From Bacteroidota bacterium (GTDB taxonomy: Bacteria; Bacteroidota; Bacteroidia; Flavobacteriales; Weeksellaceae): a stretch of 64,000 bases of DNA. Positions 17,395-24,986 of this stretch are shown here, one piece after another; position 1 is the stretch's first letter; each line of letters opens with the position of its first letter. The stretch is taken from contig JAEWOR010000019.1 of the NCBI GenBank assembly GCA_023399595.1, positions 30,799 through 94,798 of the forward strand, in the 5' to 3' direction. The notes under the pieces are model-generated. The model did not search any database, had not been told where the DNA came from, and saw only the letters and a program-made list of their open reading frames with translations. The translations under genes were made by a program, and so were the position numbers.

Positions 17395-17994
17395 TTATTC
17401 AACATCACTACCGTATAATAATATTTTATTAATAAAACTTGAATTCCAATTGTTTATATAAATGTTTTTTAACTCTCTTGCAGAACCAGAAGATTCTTTA
17501 TTTTTACTTTTATAATTATTTTTAGAAAAATAATTTCCTGTAAGGAAATTAAATGATTTTTCAAATTTTCCCTTTCCTTCTTTTGAATAACTGACATCGT
17601 AGCCAATAATTTGTATATTATTATTTTTAGAATCAAATCTAAATTTAATATTTTCTATTAAATCTTTTTTTTCACCTGAAATATTAGGGATTGTAGTCTG
17701 ATTAGAATATTCTATTCGAAGATTTACTATTTTATTTTTAACTATTGGATCACTTAAATAATAGTCTGAATATTTATTGTTATATAATACGCTGTTATTT
17801 AAAATTGGGATTCGAATTACCTTATCCGACATGGAAATAGAAAATTCATAACTTAATTTTTCTGCATTTGGCCTAGCTAGAATTTCTAACTTGTCTTTTA
17901 TATTATCATCATCAAAATATGCAAAAGTTGCTTTTTCTTGACCCTTACAAGAAATTATATTTAATAGTACAAATAATACAATTAAAATTTTCAT
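17395..17994 (-). CDS. Lipoprotein of unknown function (locus 1)
   Basis: A 199-residue lipoprotein with lipobox IISC (Cys16). Residues 22-60 (TFAYFDDDNIKDKLEILAR) resemble the D-x-D-x-N calcium-loop repeat at the start of many FG-GAP/XAC2610-type proteins. The rest is beta-rich with KVIRIPILNNSVLYN and SGSARELKNIYINNW. Its signal peptide is nearly identical to that of the SH3 lipoprotein at 15452, but the mature parts differ entirely. The ATG overlaps the stop of the preceding gene (TAATG), so the two are translationally coupled. A role as an immunity protein is inference. Confidence 0.65.
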   Translation of the reverse strand: MKILIVLFVLLNIISCKGQEKATFAYFDDDNIKDKLEILARPNAEKLSYEFSISMSDKVIRIPILNNSVLYNNKYSDYYLSDPIVKNKIVNLRIEYSNQTTIPNISGEKKDLIENIKFRFDSKNNNIQIIGYDVSYSKEGKGKFEKSFNFLTGNYFSKNNYKSKNKESSGSARELKNIYINNWNSSFINKILLYGSDVE

Positions 17995-18018
17995 TACTCT
18001 TTTTTAAGTTCTTGCCAT
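17932..18018 (-). repeat. Duplicated lipoprotein junction, copy B
   Basis: Holds the QELKKE-stop end of the 304-residue lipoprotein gene followed by ATG and the MKIL signal peptide of the next lipoprotein. It matches 15390-15476 at a constant offset with only scattered substitutions. Confidence 0.8.
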
Positions 18019-18908
18019 TTTTTAGAGTCATTTATAATAATGAAATAATTATTTTTTTCTTTCTTTATTTTAAAAAAACAATTGGCATCTGTATCATTTT
18101 TAATGGTTATTTCATTTTCAGATATTTTCTCAATCATATAATTTCCTTTACAAACTGAAGTATTTGCATCAACAATAGCAGTATTAGATTTTATTGCTAT
18201 TTCATAACAAGTTTCAGATTTAATAGAGTCTTCTCTTTGATTTTCTATACAAATATTATAATTACCGTTAAATATCTCAGAATTTTGATTTGAATCACTT
18301 ACTGTATTAAAATTCTTTGGTTCAAAATTTCCTTTGAATTGATATGCCCCAATCTTAAGAAGATAAGAATTTCCTTGTTCAGATAAAGTTGCTTTAGATT
18401 TCATATATAATTCATGAATATCATCATGAGTCTCAAAATAGAAACTACTATCTGAAAATATATTTTTCAATTTATCATATTTCAAGATTTGAAATGTTAG
18501 ATACTCTTCTGTAGCTACAGGAAAAAGGAGCACTAAATTACCTTCATTATTAATAAGCAGTTTGATTTCACTGATTGCATCTTCGGTTATGACATCATAA
18601 GTAAAATTAAAATCGGTAAGAATTTTTTGATCATTGATTTCTAAAACTGCATTCTCTTTTTCTAAATCTAGATTCAAAAAAATATTTTTCAACTCAGGTG
18701 TTTTTAATTGATAAATAATGTTTTTTGAATCTTCCTTTACTTTATTTTTTTCGATTTTAACTTCAGAATAGTCATTAGAAATTGGGAGTATTTCTTGAAT
18801 GTTTATTCTTTGATTCTCTTTTTTACATGCATTAATATTTATGCTTACAACCAAAAGAAATAAAGAAAATAATATATTCTGTATTAAACAAATTAATTTA
18901 TTATTCAT
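17994..18908 (-). CDS. Lipoprotein with conserved C-terminal beta domain (locus 1)
   Basis: A 304-residue exported lipoprotein (hydrophobic segment then NACKKENQ, candidate lipobox Cys28). The C-terminal about 90 residues (NGNYNICIENQREDS, EIAIKSNTAIVDANTS, DANCFFKIKKE, WQELKKE) are paralogous to the end of the 353-residue lipoprotein at 61803 in locus 2, including the last seven residues. The pattern suggests a small lipocalin-like beta-barrel module. The gene start overlaps the end of the truncated M23 gene by 8 bp. Placement directly after a wall-hydrolase-type gene in both loci fits an immunity role, by inference. Confidence 0.68.
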   Translation of the reverse strand: MNNKLICLIQNILFSLFLLVVSININACKKENQRINIQEILPISNDYSEVKIEKNKVKEDSKNIIYQLKTPELKNIFLNLDLEKENAVLEINDQKILTDFNFTYDVITEDAISEIKLLINNEGNLVLLFPVATEEYLTFQILKYDKLKNIFSDSSFYFETHDDIHELYMKSKATLSEQGNSYLLKIGAYQFKGNFEPKNFNTVSDSNQNSEIFNGNYNICIENQREDSIKSETCYEIAIKSNTAIVDANTSVCKGNYMIEKISENEITIKNDTDANCFFKIKKEKNNYFIIINDSKKWQELKKE

Positions 18909-19719
18909 AATCTTTTTCTGTTTTATATGTGTCTTTAGCCCCAGAAAACTCTTTTATTTTACCATTTTTTGCTGTACTTTGTTGAAGTTTTTTTTCAGCA
19001 TCACTCATTGTATCGTAACTATTAAAATTTATGAAAAACCCAGGGTTTATTCTTTCTTTATTCATGTTTCTTATTTCAAAATGAAGATGAGGTGCACATG
19101 TACCATCTGGTTTTCCACCTTGGATTACCCCTGACACACCAGTTTCGCCAATTGGTATATCTACATTAGATATTATCCATCCTTTTTTGACGTAAATTTT
19201 TCTTAAATGAGCATAATGTAAAATTATATCATTATCTTTTGAAAAGCTTCCTATAGTTTCATATTCTAATTTTGGGTATAATTTTGAATATTTTTTGTAA
19301 TGGGCTAAAAAAGTCTCTTTGTCAAGTACTTTAAGAAAAATTTGTTTTCCATAACCTTTAGGTACATTTCCATCCAAAAGTTCAACTTTGGTTATTTTAG
19401 ATTCTTTGGCTCTTTGGGGATGTATAATAAGCTCTCCTTTATCTTCACCCTTTTGTACAACTATTTTTATTCCTTTATAGGTAAGACTTTTCTGCCCAAA
19501 TGTATAAGGAACAGTTTTTCCGTCTTTATTGTTTTTTTCTGCTCTTACCCATCCGTTTTTCAGTTGTACCATAATACCCCATTCTATTTTTGGAACTTTC
19601 AAAGGCGGTTTAAAACTGGTATTATTAAGGGATAACCAATCGTTAAAGTCGGAAATGGTGTACATTTCTAACTTCCCAATTACGGGATTGGCGTTTCCTA
19701 TTATTGTTAATTTTGCCAT
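18901..19719 (-). CDS. Degenerate M23 effector-type protein lacking the first zinc ligands (locus 1)
   Basis: A 272-residue protein. Residues 1-115 match the start of the locus 2 effectors (GNANPVIGKLEMYTISDFNDW, then PYTFGQKSL and ESKITKVELLDG). From residue about 123 it jumps to the second half of an M23 domain: GYGKQIFLKV, then HYAHLRKIYV and APHLHFEIRN. The homologue at 49970 has two intermediate repeats, a lysozyme-like domain and the H-x-x-x-D part of M23 between these points; all are missing. Without the first His and Asp ligands it should not hydrolyse peptidoglycan. It looks like an internal-deletion derivative kept in frame, possibly a fossil or a non-catalytic wall binder. Confidence 0.75.
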   Translation of the reverse strand: MAKLTIIGNANPVIGKLEMYTISDFNDWLSLNNTSFKPPLKVPKIEWGIMVQLKNGWVRAEKNNKDGKTVPYTFGQKSLTYKGIKIVVQKGEDKGELIIHPQRAKESKITKVELLDGNVPKGYGKQIFLKVLDKETFLAHYKKYSKLYPKLEYETIGSFSKDNDIILHYAHLRKIYVKKGWIISNVDIPIGETGVSGVIQGGKPDGTCAPHLHFEIRNMNKERINPGFFINFNSYDTMSDAEKKLQQSTAKNGKIKEFSGAKDTYKTEKDYE

Positions 19720-19734
19720 CGTGTTTTTGTGTTT

Positions 19735-20238
19735 TTATTCGCAAACTTCTATTTCATCGTCTTGTTCTTCTTGAAATTCTTTGTAATTAAATAGTGGATT
19801 AATGTTTTGCTGTTCTTTAGCATCAGCATTTTTCACATTTTGCTTCGTCATACTTACCGTTTGTCCATGGTCTTTTACGGTAATTTTTCCTCCAGTTGCA
19901 CACATAAGCTCTGAAATTTCAGAAAGACAACTTTTCTCCATCACTTTTACTTTTTCATAGGTTTTTTGCCATTTTCCAGCGGGAGAAAATGCACAAGGAA
20001 GATAACCTCCTGAGCTGGGTTTGAGTTTGCATTGACCAAAACTAGGTCCTGGAGGAGTAAATTGTAAATCGTCTTCGGTAACGGCTAAATAATCGGATTT
20101 CCCTTCTTCATCATTCCAATAATGTTTTTGATGAGAAGTAACCTTAAACTGTGGAAACTGATTTCCTTGGTTGCATTGAGCTTTCCCCTTTTGAACCACG
20201 AAATGTTTACCATCATGGGGTGAAGAATTTTCAGACAT
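19735..20238 (-). CDS. PAAR-like DUF4280 protein (locus 1)
   Basis: A 167-residue cytosolic protein with the DUF4280 (PAAR-like) signatures: KGKAQCNQG, a PFGQCKLKP-like block, GGYLPCAFSPAGKWQKTYEK, CLSEISELMCATGGKI. PAAR-type proteins cap the spike of contractile injection systems, and effectors bind or follow them. Cys residues at the corners probably bind metal. Compared with the copy at 49221, this one lacks the acidic N-terminal extension. It lies between the LysM-like gene and the M23-type gene, the same order as in locus 2. Confidence 0.85.
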   Translation of the reverse strand: MSENSSPHDGKHFVVQKGKAQCNQGNQFPQFKVTSHQKHYWNDEEGKSDYLAVTEDDLQFTPPGPSFGQCKLKPSSGGYLPCAFSPAGKWQKTYEKVKVMEKSCLSEISELMCATGGKITVKDHGQTVSMTKQNVKNADAKEQQNINPLFNYKEFQEEQDDEIEVCE

Positions 20239-20265
20239 TGTGTTTGTTTTTGCGTTTTATCAAAT

Positions 20266-21336
20266 TTAATTATTCTCCACTATTTTTTCTAATAAAAATA
20301 TTTCTTTTTCTATATTATCATTAATAAAGTTTTGAAAACTCGCTTCTATTCTTTGTAATTCTCTATTTTCTCGATTGAAAATATATTCTGCTTCATGCTC
20401 ACAATGAATAGAATCATTATTGATTTCAAATTCTTCTTCGCTAAATTCAGAATAATACAATTCTTCCATTTTGCGATAATCTGAACAAATCCCTTTTTGA
20501 TGAATTTTTAAATATTCATCCACTAAATTTTCCTTTGGAAGAATTCTATTTTGGAATTCAAACCTAATTTTATCAGCATCCCAAATCCAAGGAAGAAAAT
20601 CTTGATAAAGAGAAGAAGTCGTCCATTCTTTTAATTTCACATCGTAAAATGAACCAAATAAAAAAGAGTTCAGTAAAGTATTTGAAAATTTTTCTGATAC
20701 CGTTTTAGGGTCATTTAATATTGCTTTTAGCTTTTCTATAAACTGAGAAGAAAACTCATCTATGAAAAAATCTTTAAGTTCATCTAATTTTGGATAAATC
20801 TCACTAATAGTTTTTGAAAGTTCTGCATTGATTAGTTTTCCATTGGCATTTACTATTAATCGAATGGGATAAATTATTTCCATGCATTTTTGAGATAAAC
20901 TAGAAGCTTTGCCATCAGATTCTTCATTATTTCTATAGAAATCAAAAGCTGAATAAAGAAAATTGTAACAGTTATTTTTTGTATTTTCAAACTCCAAATG
21001 GAATTTATTTTCATTGGTATTAATTAACTCATCATTCAAAAAACTAGATTGAGTTATTTGGTAAGTTCCTTCCCATAAACTAAAATCAAATTTGAATTTT
21101 CCATTTTCAGGGAAATCATAGAGGCTTTCATTATTTTCTCTAATTTTTTGGTTAATTTTTACAATTTCTGTTGCATTTGGAACATGAATTCTCATTCCTT
21201 CTTCTATATCCTCATCAAAATGTTCGACTAAAGAGCAATTTTCATTATGATACTCTCGAAGATAATCTGGGTTTTCTATTCGTAATTCATCGGAAAGACC
21301 AGCAAGTGTTTGACCTGCCAAAACATAACTCATCAT
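20266..21336 (-). CDS. LysM-like adaptor protein of unknown function (locus 1)
   Basis: A 356-residue protein without signal peptide. Residues 3-53 form a LysM-like module (SYVLAGQTLAGLSDELRI, YLREYHNENC, EEGMRIHVPN). LysM-like modules occur in spike-associated proteins of contractile systems as well as in wall binders. The rest (about 80-356) is an acidic helical domain of unknown function with KFHLEFENTKNN and IRFEFQNRILP. It is related in layout to the 347-residue protein at 48062, which begins the other locus. In both places it stands directly before the PAAR-like gene. It is likely a chaperone or adaptor for loading; this is inference. Confidence 0.7.
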   Translation of the reverse strand: MMSYVLAGQTLAGLSDELRIENPDYLREYHNENCSLVEHFDEDIEEGMRIHVPNATEIVKINQKIRENNESLYDFPENGKFKFDFSLWEGTYQITQSSFLNDELINTNENKFHLEFENTKNNCYNFLYSAFDFYRNNEESDGKASSLSQKCMEIIYPIRLIVNANGKLINAELSKTISEIYPKLDELKDFFIDEFSSQFIEKLKAILNDPKTVSEKFSNTLLNSFLFGSFYDVKLKEWTTSSLYQDFLPWIWDADKIRFEFQNRILPKENLVDEYLKIHQKGICSDYRKMEELYYSEFSEEEFEINNDSIHCEHEAEYIFNRENRELQRIEASFQNFINDNIEKEIFLLEKIVENN

Positions 21337-21428
21337 TTTTTTGTGCTTTATAATTTTTCTTTAAATTACTAATTTCTTGTAGCTTGAAAAAGAAAATAAC
21401 AAACTTTAATTAATCTATTTAATTGAAA

Positions 21429-21453
21429 TAAAAAAGGCAGTAATTTTACCGCC
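21429..21453 (-). terminator. Intrinsic terminator
   Basis: Minus strand GGCGGTA, AAAT, TACTGCC and a run of six T. It lies after the stop of the lipoprotein gene at 21510-22136 and before the LysM-like gene, so locus 1 proper starts downstream of it. Confidence 0.75.
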
Positions 21454-21509
21454 TCAAATATTATAACTTCTTGAATAGCTAAGTATTTTACATTAAATAT
21501 TTACCCTAG

Positions 21510-22136
21510 TTATTTATAATATTTAATTTTTTCAGCTTTCATAAATCCTTCTAAATTTTTAAAAGTGATTTTATCTAAGCCTTCAATATAAGAGTAAATC
21601 AGACCATCTTCAACCGCTTCTTTATATAGTTTGGAATTTTTTTCTATTATTTTCTCATTTTCATCAGGGTAAATTTCATTTACTCTTTCTAGTTTATTGG
21701 TTTTATCACTCAATTCGTATTCAATTATATAAAAGACAATTTTATTATCTCCATAAAAAGAACTAACATTTTTTTCTGCACCAATTAGTCTTCCTTTACT
21801 ATTAAAGTAATAGTCATAAAAAATTGCGGAATCTCCAGTTTGACTAACAAGTTCTTTTCTTACATAAACCACATTATCATCTTTTCTCAAAAAATCATAA
21901 GCATAGTGAAATTCAAAATCAAATTCTGAATAAATATCATCCGTTTTAATTAGAAATATCTTTCCATTACTTTCATTCTTCACATAAGACTTAATTTTCT
22001 TAGAATCGTTTTTATAGGTATTCTCAATATAAGTTTTTAGGTTCTTTATTTCAAGCTTGTATTCTAAAGAGTTATTTTGAGAACAAGCGATAGAAAAGAA
22101 TGTGAAAAGTATAATTATGTATAATTTTTTCATCAT
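21510..22136 (-). CDS. Hypothetical lipoprotein
   Basis: A 208-residue exported lipoprotein: signal peptide with lipobox SIAC (Cys18). The mature part is acidic and beta-rich (KIFLIKTDDIYSEFDFEFHY, VVYVRKELVSQTGDSAIFYD, YFNSKGRLIGAEKNVSSFYG). No family is recognised. It ends at its own terminator, so it is transcribed separately from the LysM/PAAR genes, though it may belong to the same accessory block. Confidence 0.68.
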   Translation of the reverse strand: MMKKLYIIILFTFFSIACSQNNSLEYKLEIKNLKTYIENTYKNDSKKIKSYVKNESNGKIFLIKTDDIYSEFDFEFHYAYDFLRKDDNVVYVRKELVSQTGDSAIFYDYYFNSKGRLIGAEKNVSSFYGDNKIVFYIIEYELSDKTNKLERVNEIYPDENEKIIEKNSKLYKEAVEDGLIYSYIEGLDKITFKNLEGFMKAEKIKYYK

Positions 22137-22180
22137 TAATTAATTTGTATTGAGTCTTCACTCATTGTATTTTTATTTTC

Positions 22181-22649
22181 TCAAGATTCGTAAGTTTCAT
22201 AATAATTGGATTTTTCATTCTGATAAGAATTATTTTTTCCATCAAATTTTTCAGTATTCATATTTTCATAACCTTCATAAGAACTATTGGTTTCAGAATG
22301 ATAGGGATTAGGATTTTCATTTCTATTTGAATAATTAAGGTTTTTCAATTTTCCATCATGGAATAGCACTTTAGTGAAGCCAAAGAACCCATAGGTTGTT
22401 ATCAAATCATCTTGGAAATCTAAAAAAATCAATTATGGCCCAAATGACGAATCCTCCAAAAGTTAGAATATATAAAATGAGCCATCCTCATTTTTTCAAA
22501 TAAGCATAATGCCATCCTACTAGAAACCATAGTAAATAAGCTATACCTACGGATTTTTTCCGTTTTTCATATTCTTCAATAAAAATACCTTGTTGCTCAG
22601 AATTTAGCTCTTTATACTTCTTCTGAACCATATGAGAAAAGTTCCCCAT
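22181..22649 (-). pseudogene. TM2-domain membrane protein, broken by a stop and a frameshift
   Basis: Read from the ATG at 22649, the first 53 codons give GNFSHMVQKKYKELNSEQQ, a basic EKRKK segment and the TM2 start IAYLLWFLVGWHYAYLKK. Then a TGA at 22490-22488 stands where TGG (Trp) would continue GWLILYILTFGGFVIWAIIDF. A second lesion in a run of seven T (about 22426-22432) shifts the frame into an Asn/Tyr/Ser-rich tail that ends at 22181. Both transmembrane helices of a TM2 domain are recognisable. The gene has at least two disabling changes, so it is probably not functional unless these are sequence errors. Confidence 0.75.
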
Positions 22650-22689
22650 GATTATTAGAGACTGCTAGTCACCTATGTTTCACTCAAAA

Positions 22690-22720
22690 ACAAAAAAAGC
22701 ACCTACATTTCTGTAAGTGC
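22690..22720 (-). terminator. Intrinsic terminator after tRNA-Met
   Basis: Minus strand GCACTTACA, GAAA, TGTAGGTGC and a T run, 13 bp after the tRNA 3' end. Confidence 0.85.
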
Positions 22721-22732
22721 TTTATAATCAAG

Positions 22733-22806
22733 TGGCCCCACTTGGGCTCGAACCAAGGACTTGCTGATTATGAGTCAGCTACTCTAACCAACTGAGTTAT
22801 AGGGCC
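22733..22806 (-). tRNA. tRNA-Met (anticodon CAT)
   Basis: A 74-base cloverleaf on the minus strand. The acceptor stem is GGCCCTA with TGGGGCC (one G-T pair). The anticodon arm is GCTGA, loop CTCATAA, TCAGC, so the anticodon is CAT. The T arm is CTTGG, TTCGAGC, CCAAG. The discriminator is A, and CCA is not encoded. Position 1-72 is a normal pair and the anticodon stem lacks three G-C pairs, so it is not the initiator. A CAT tRNA-Ile (lysidine-modified) cannot be fully excluded by sequence alone, but the arm resembles elongator tRNA-Met. Confidence 0.92.
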
Positions 22807-22868
22807 TCAAAAATTGGTTAATTTTCGTGAGTGCAAAAATAACAAAATTTACTTTCCCTCCAAACTTT

Positions 22869-23267
22869 TTATGATTTTTCTTGACATAATTCTACCAAGA
22901 CTCCATTCGTTGATTTTGGATGCAAGAACACAACCAATTTATTATCAGCGCCTTCCTTTGGAACTTCAGAAATAAATTGGAAACCAACTTTTTTTAATCT
23001 TTCTATTTCGAAAAGAATATCATCCACCCCAAATGCAATATGGTGTATTCCTTCTCCCTTTTTTTCTATAAATTTTGAAATTGGACTCTCTTCTCTGGTG
23101 GCTTCAAGCAACTCTATTTTAGAATCCCCTACTTTGTAAAAAGACGTTGTAACACCTTCTCTCTCCACAGATTCTTTTTTATAACTTTCTTCACCTAATA
23201 ATTTCGCAAACAAATCATCCGATAATCCTAAAGATTTTACAGCAATTCCTAAATGTTCTATTTTCAT
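22869..23267 (-). CDS. mce: Methylmalonyl-CoA epimerase
   Basis: Interconverts the (R) and (S) forms of methylmalonyl-CoA in the propionate/succinate route. It is a 132-residue VOC-fold protein with the metal-binding residues His4 in EHLGIAV, His in GIHHIAFGV and Glu near the C-terminus in GVLVELCQ. Length is normal. Other VOC enzymes such as glyoxalases share the fold, but the GEGIHHIAFGVDDI and HPKSTNGVLVEL blocks are those of the epimerase. It is divergent from rbfA, with back-to-back promoters. Confidence 0.9.
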   Translation of the reverse strand: MKIEHLGIAVKSLGLSDDLFAKLLGEESYKKESVEREGVTTSFYKVGDSKIELLEATREESPISKFIEKKGEGIHHIAFGVDDILFEIERLKKVGFQFISEVPKEGADNKLVVFLHPKSTNGVLVELCQEKS

Positions 23268-23328
23268 ATTTCCAATTTATAAAATAACTAGGTCTTAAAG
23301 CATTTACAACAGACCTTAATAATTCAAA

Positions 23329-23345
23329 CAAAAGTATTAAATTTG
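23329..23345. promoter_or_regulatory. Back-to-back -7 boxes for mce (-) and rbfA (+)
   Basis: Plus strand TAAATTTG at 23338-23345 and minus strand TACTTTTG at 23336-23329 are adjacent. The rbfA box ends only 4 bp before its ATG, so its transcript would start at or next to the start codon. The mce box has a TTTC at 23359-23356 as a -33 candidate, 19 bp away and inside the rbfA coding region. Confidence 0.55.
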
Positions 23346-23349
23346 CGGC

Positions 23350-23712
23350 ATGAACGAAAGTAACAGACAAAGAAAAGTAGCACAAATTATACAAGAAGAT
23401 TTTGCAGAACTCTTCAGAAAACAATCTGCAGACAGCGCTCAGAACTTTTTGGTAAGTGTTTCTGATGTAAAAGTAACAGCAGATTTAAGCATTGCAAAAA
23501 TTTATTTAAGCATCTTCCCTCAAGATTTCAGAAAACCAATTATGAAAGAAATTGAGGTAAATAAAGCGCAATACCGAAATTTCCTAGGACAAAAAATGGG
23601 AAAACAAGTTCGTATTATCCCAGATTTAAAATTTTATCTAGACACTGCGCTAGATGATGTAGAAAAACTAGATAAAGAACTTAGAGGAGAAGGCGACAAT
23701 CCTATTTTATAG
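23350..23712 (+). CDS. rbfA: 30S ribosome-binding factor RbfA
   Basis: RbfA is a KH-fold protein that binds the 30S subunit late in maturation of 16S rRNA and aids growth in the cold. The 120-residue length is normal. Signatures are SNRQRKVAQIIQEDFAELF, VSDVKVTADLSIAKIYLS and VRIIPDLKFYLDTALDDVEK. It is followed 20 bp later by the LolC/E-like permease gene, so the pair is probably co-transcribed. Confidence 0.93.
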   Translation: MNESNRQRKVAQIIQEDFAELFRKQSADSAQNFLVSVSDVKVTADLSIAKIYLSIFPQDFRKPIMKEIEVNKAQYRNFLGQKMGKQVRIIPDLKFYLDTALDDVEKLDKELRGEGDNPIL

Positions 23713-23732
23713 ACTTTTCAAGTAGAATTATT

Positions 23733-24938
23733 TTGAAAAACATTGCTTTTTACATCGCGACAAGATATCTGATTTCCAAAAAGGGAAGCACAGCCGTAAC
23801 TTTTATTACATGGTTATCAGTTGCTGCAATGTCTGTAGCGGTAATGTCAATGTTTGTAATTATTTCTGTTTTTTCAGGACTCGAAGATCTCAACAAAGAT
23901 CTCATTGCTAATCTTCATGCAGATTTAACCATTAAAAGTACTTCTGGAAAAACCATCAAAAATATTTCTTCTGTAGAAAATACACTTAAAAAGAATTCTG
24001 ACATAGTGGAGTTTTCGAAGGTTATTGAAGAGAAAGTCTATGTTAATTATAAAGGAAAAGGAGACATTGCCTATTTACGAGGAGTAGATAAAAACTATAT
24101 CCGAGTAAATCCTATAGACAAAAATATTTTTTATGGTACATATTTAGCGTCCGACAGTATTTCTGATGCTATTATGGAAAATTCTTTAAACAACCGACTG
24201 GCAATTCCTGTAGGTTCCGGAGATGAATTTGCCACTTTATTTATGCCCAAACCTGGTAAAGGTCTCATTAATAAAGAAGAAGACATTTACAACAAAGCCG
24301 ACATTTATGTTAGAGGTGTTTTTCCTGGTAACGATCAAATAGACAATCATATTATCACTTCTATTGAACTAACCGAACATTTACTAAATCTTCCTAAAAA
24401 CTCCGCTTACCAAATCGTAATTAAACTTAAAGATCCTTTAAAAGCGAATGAGGTTAAAAATAATTTACTGAATTCTCTGAATAAAAACATTGAAATTAAA
24501 ACCAAATCAGAAGAAAATGCAGCCTTCTGGAAAATGATTAATACAGAAAAATTAATGATTTATTTAATTTTTGCGTTGGTTATTTTCATCACTACTTTTA
24601 ACCTTGCTGGAGCTATAATTATTTTACAACTCGATAAAAAAGCGCAGGCAAAATCTCTTATTTCTTTAGGATTACCTTTATCCCACTTGCGCCAAATTTA
24701 TTTTTACACTGGTGTATTAATTGTTGTAGCAGGAGTTATTTCTGGTTTAGTTTTAGGGAGTATTCTTTGTTATTTCCAAATAGCAACCGGCTTCTTTAAA
24801 GCAAATGAATCCCTAGCTTTCCCTGTAAGAATTGTGAGTAGCAATTATTTTATTGTGGCGGCACTAGCATTATTATTTGGCATTAGCGTTTCTTGGTTTT
24901 TCTCAAAAATCAACAAAGATTACATTACTAAAAGTTAA
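23733..24938 (+). CDS. ABC transporter permease of the LolC/LolE (MacB-like) type
   Basis: A 401-residue inner-membrane protein with the LolC/E layout: an N-terminal membrane helix (FITWLSVAAMSVAVMSMFVI), a large periplasmic domain of about 220 residues, and three C-terminal helices with the FtsX signature (QAKSLISLGLPLSHLRQIYF). Such permeases extract lipoproteins or pull on envelope substrates using a separate ATPase, which is not next to this gene. The start is TTG at 23733; no ATG in frame precedes it and the sequence KNIAFYIATRYLISKKG is the usual N-terminus of the family. Confidence 0.88.
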   Translation: MKNIAFYIATRYLISKKGSTAVTFITWLSVAAMSVAVMSMFVIISVFSGLEDLNKDLIANLHADLTIKSTSGKTIKNISSVENTLKKNSDIVEFSKVIEEKVYVNYKGKGDIAYLRGVDKNYIRVNPIDKNIFYGTYLASDSISDAIMENSLNNRLAIPVGSGDEFATLFMPKPGKGLINKEEDIYNKADIYVRGVFPGNDQIDNHIITSIELTEHLLNLPKNSAYQIVIKLKDPLKANEVKNNLLNSLNKNIEIKTKSEENAAFWKMINTEKLMIYLIFALVIFITTFNLAGAIIILQLDKKAQAKSLISLGLPLSHLRQIYFYTGVLIVVAGVISGLVLGSILCYFQIATGFFKANESLAFPVRIVSSNYFIVAALALLFGISVSWFFSKINKDYITKS

Positions 24939-24960
24939 CATTCTAGATTAATTTTTTTCG

Positions 24961-24968
24961 TAATTTTG
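24961..24968 (+). promoter_or_regulatory. Probable -7 box for the secreted nuclease gene
   Basis: TAATTTTG matches TAnnTTTG, 18 bp before the ATG. The -33 element is weak (TTAA at 24935-24938, 22 bp away). Confidence 0.5.
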
Positions 24969-24986
24969 CATACCCAATTTTAATTT

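Noticed and set aside
17107..17418. Plus-strand gene across the start of the lysozyme-like gene
   Set aside because: Low-complexity Phe/His/Leu-rich shadow of the minus-strand coding sequence.
22181..22432. Independent 83-residue gene
   Set aside because: It is the shifted tail of the broken TM2 gene, starting at a TTG inside a T run.
22733..22806. tRNA-Ile with lysidine-modified CAT anticodon
   Set aside because: The anticodon arm and loop resemble elongator tRNA-Met; deciding would need comparison with the other CAT tRNAs of the genome.
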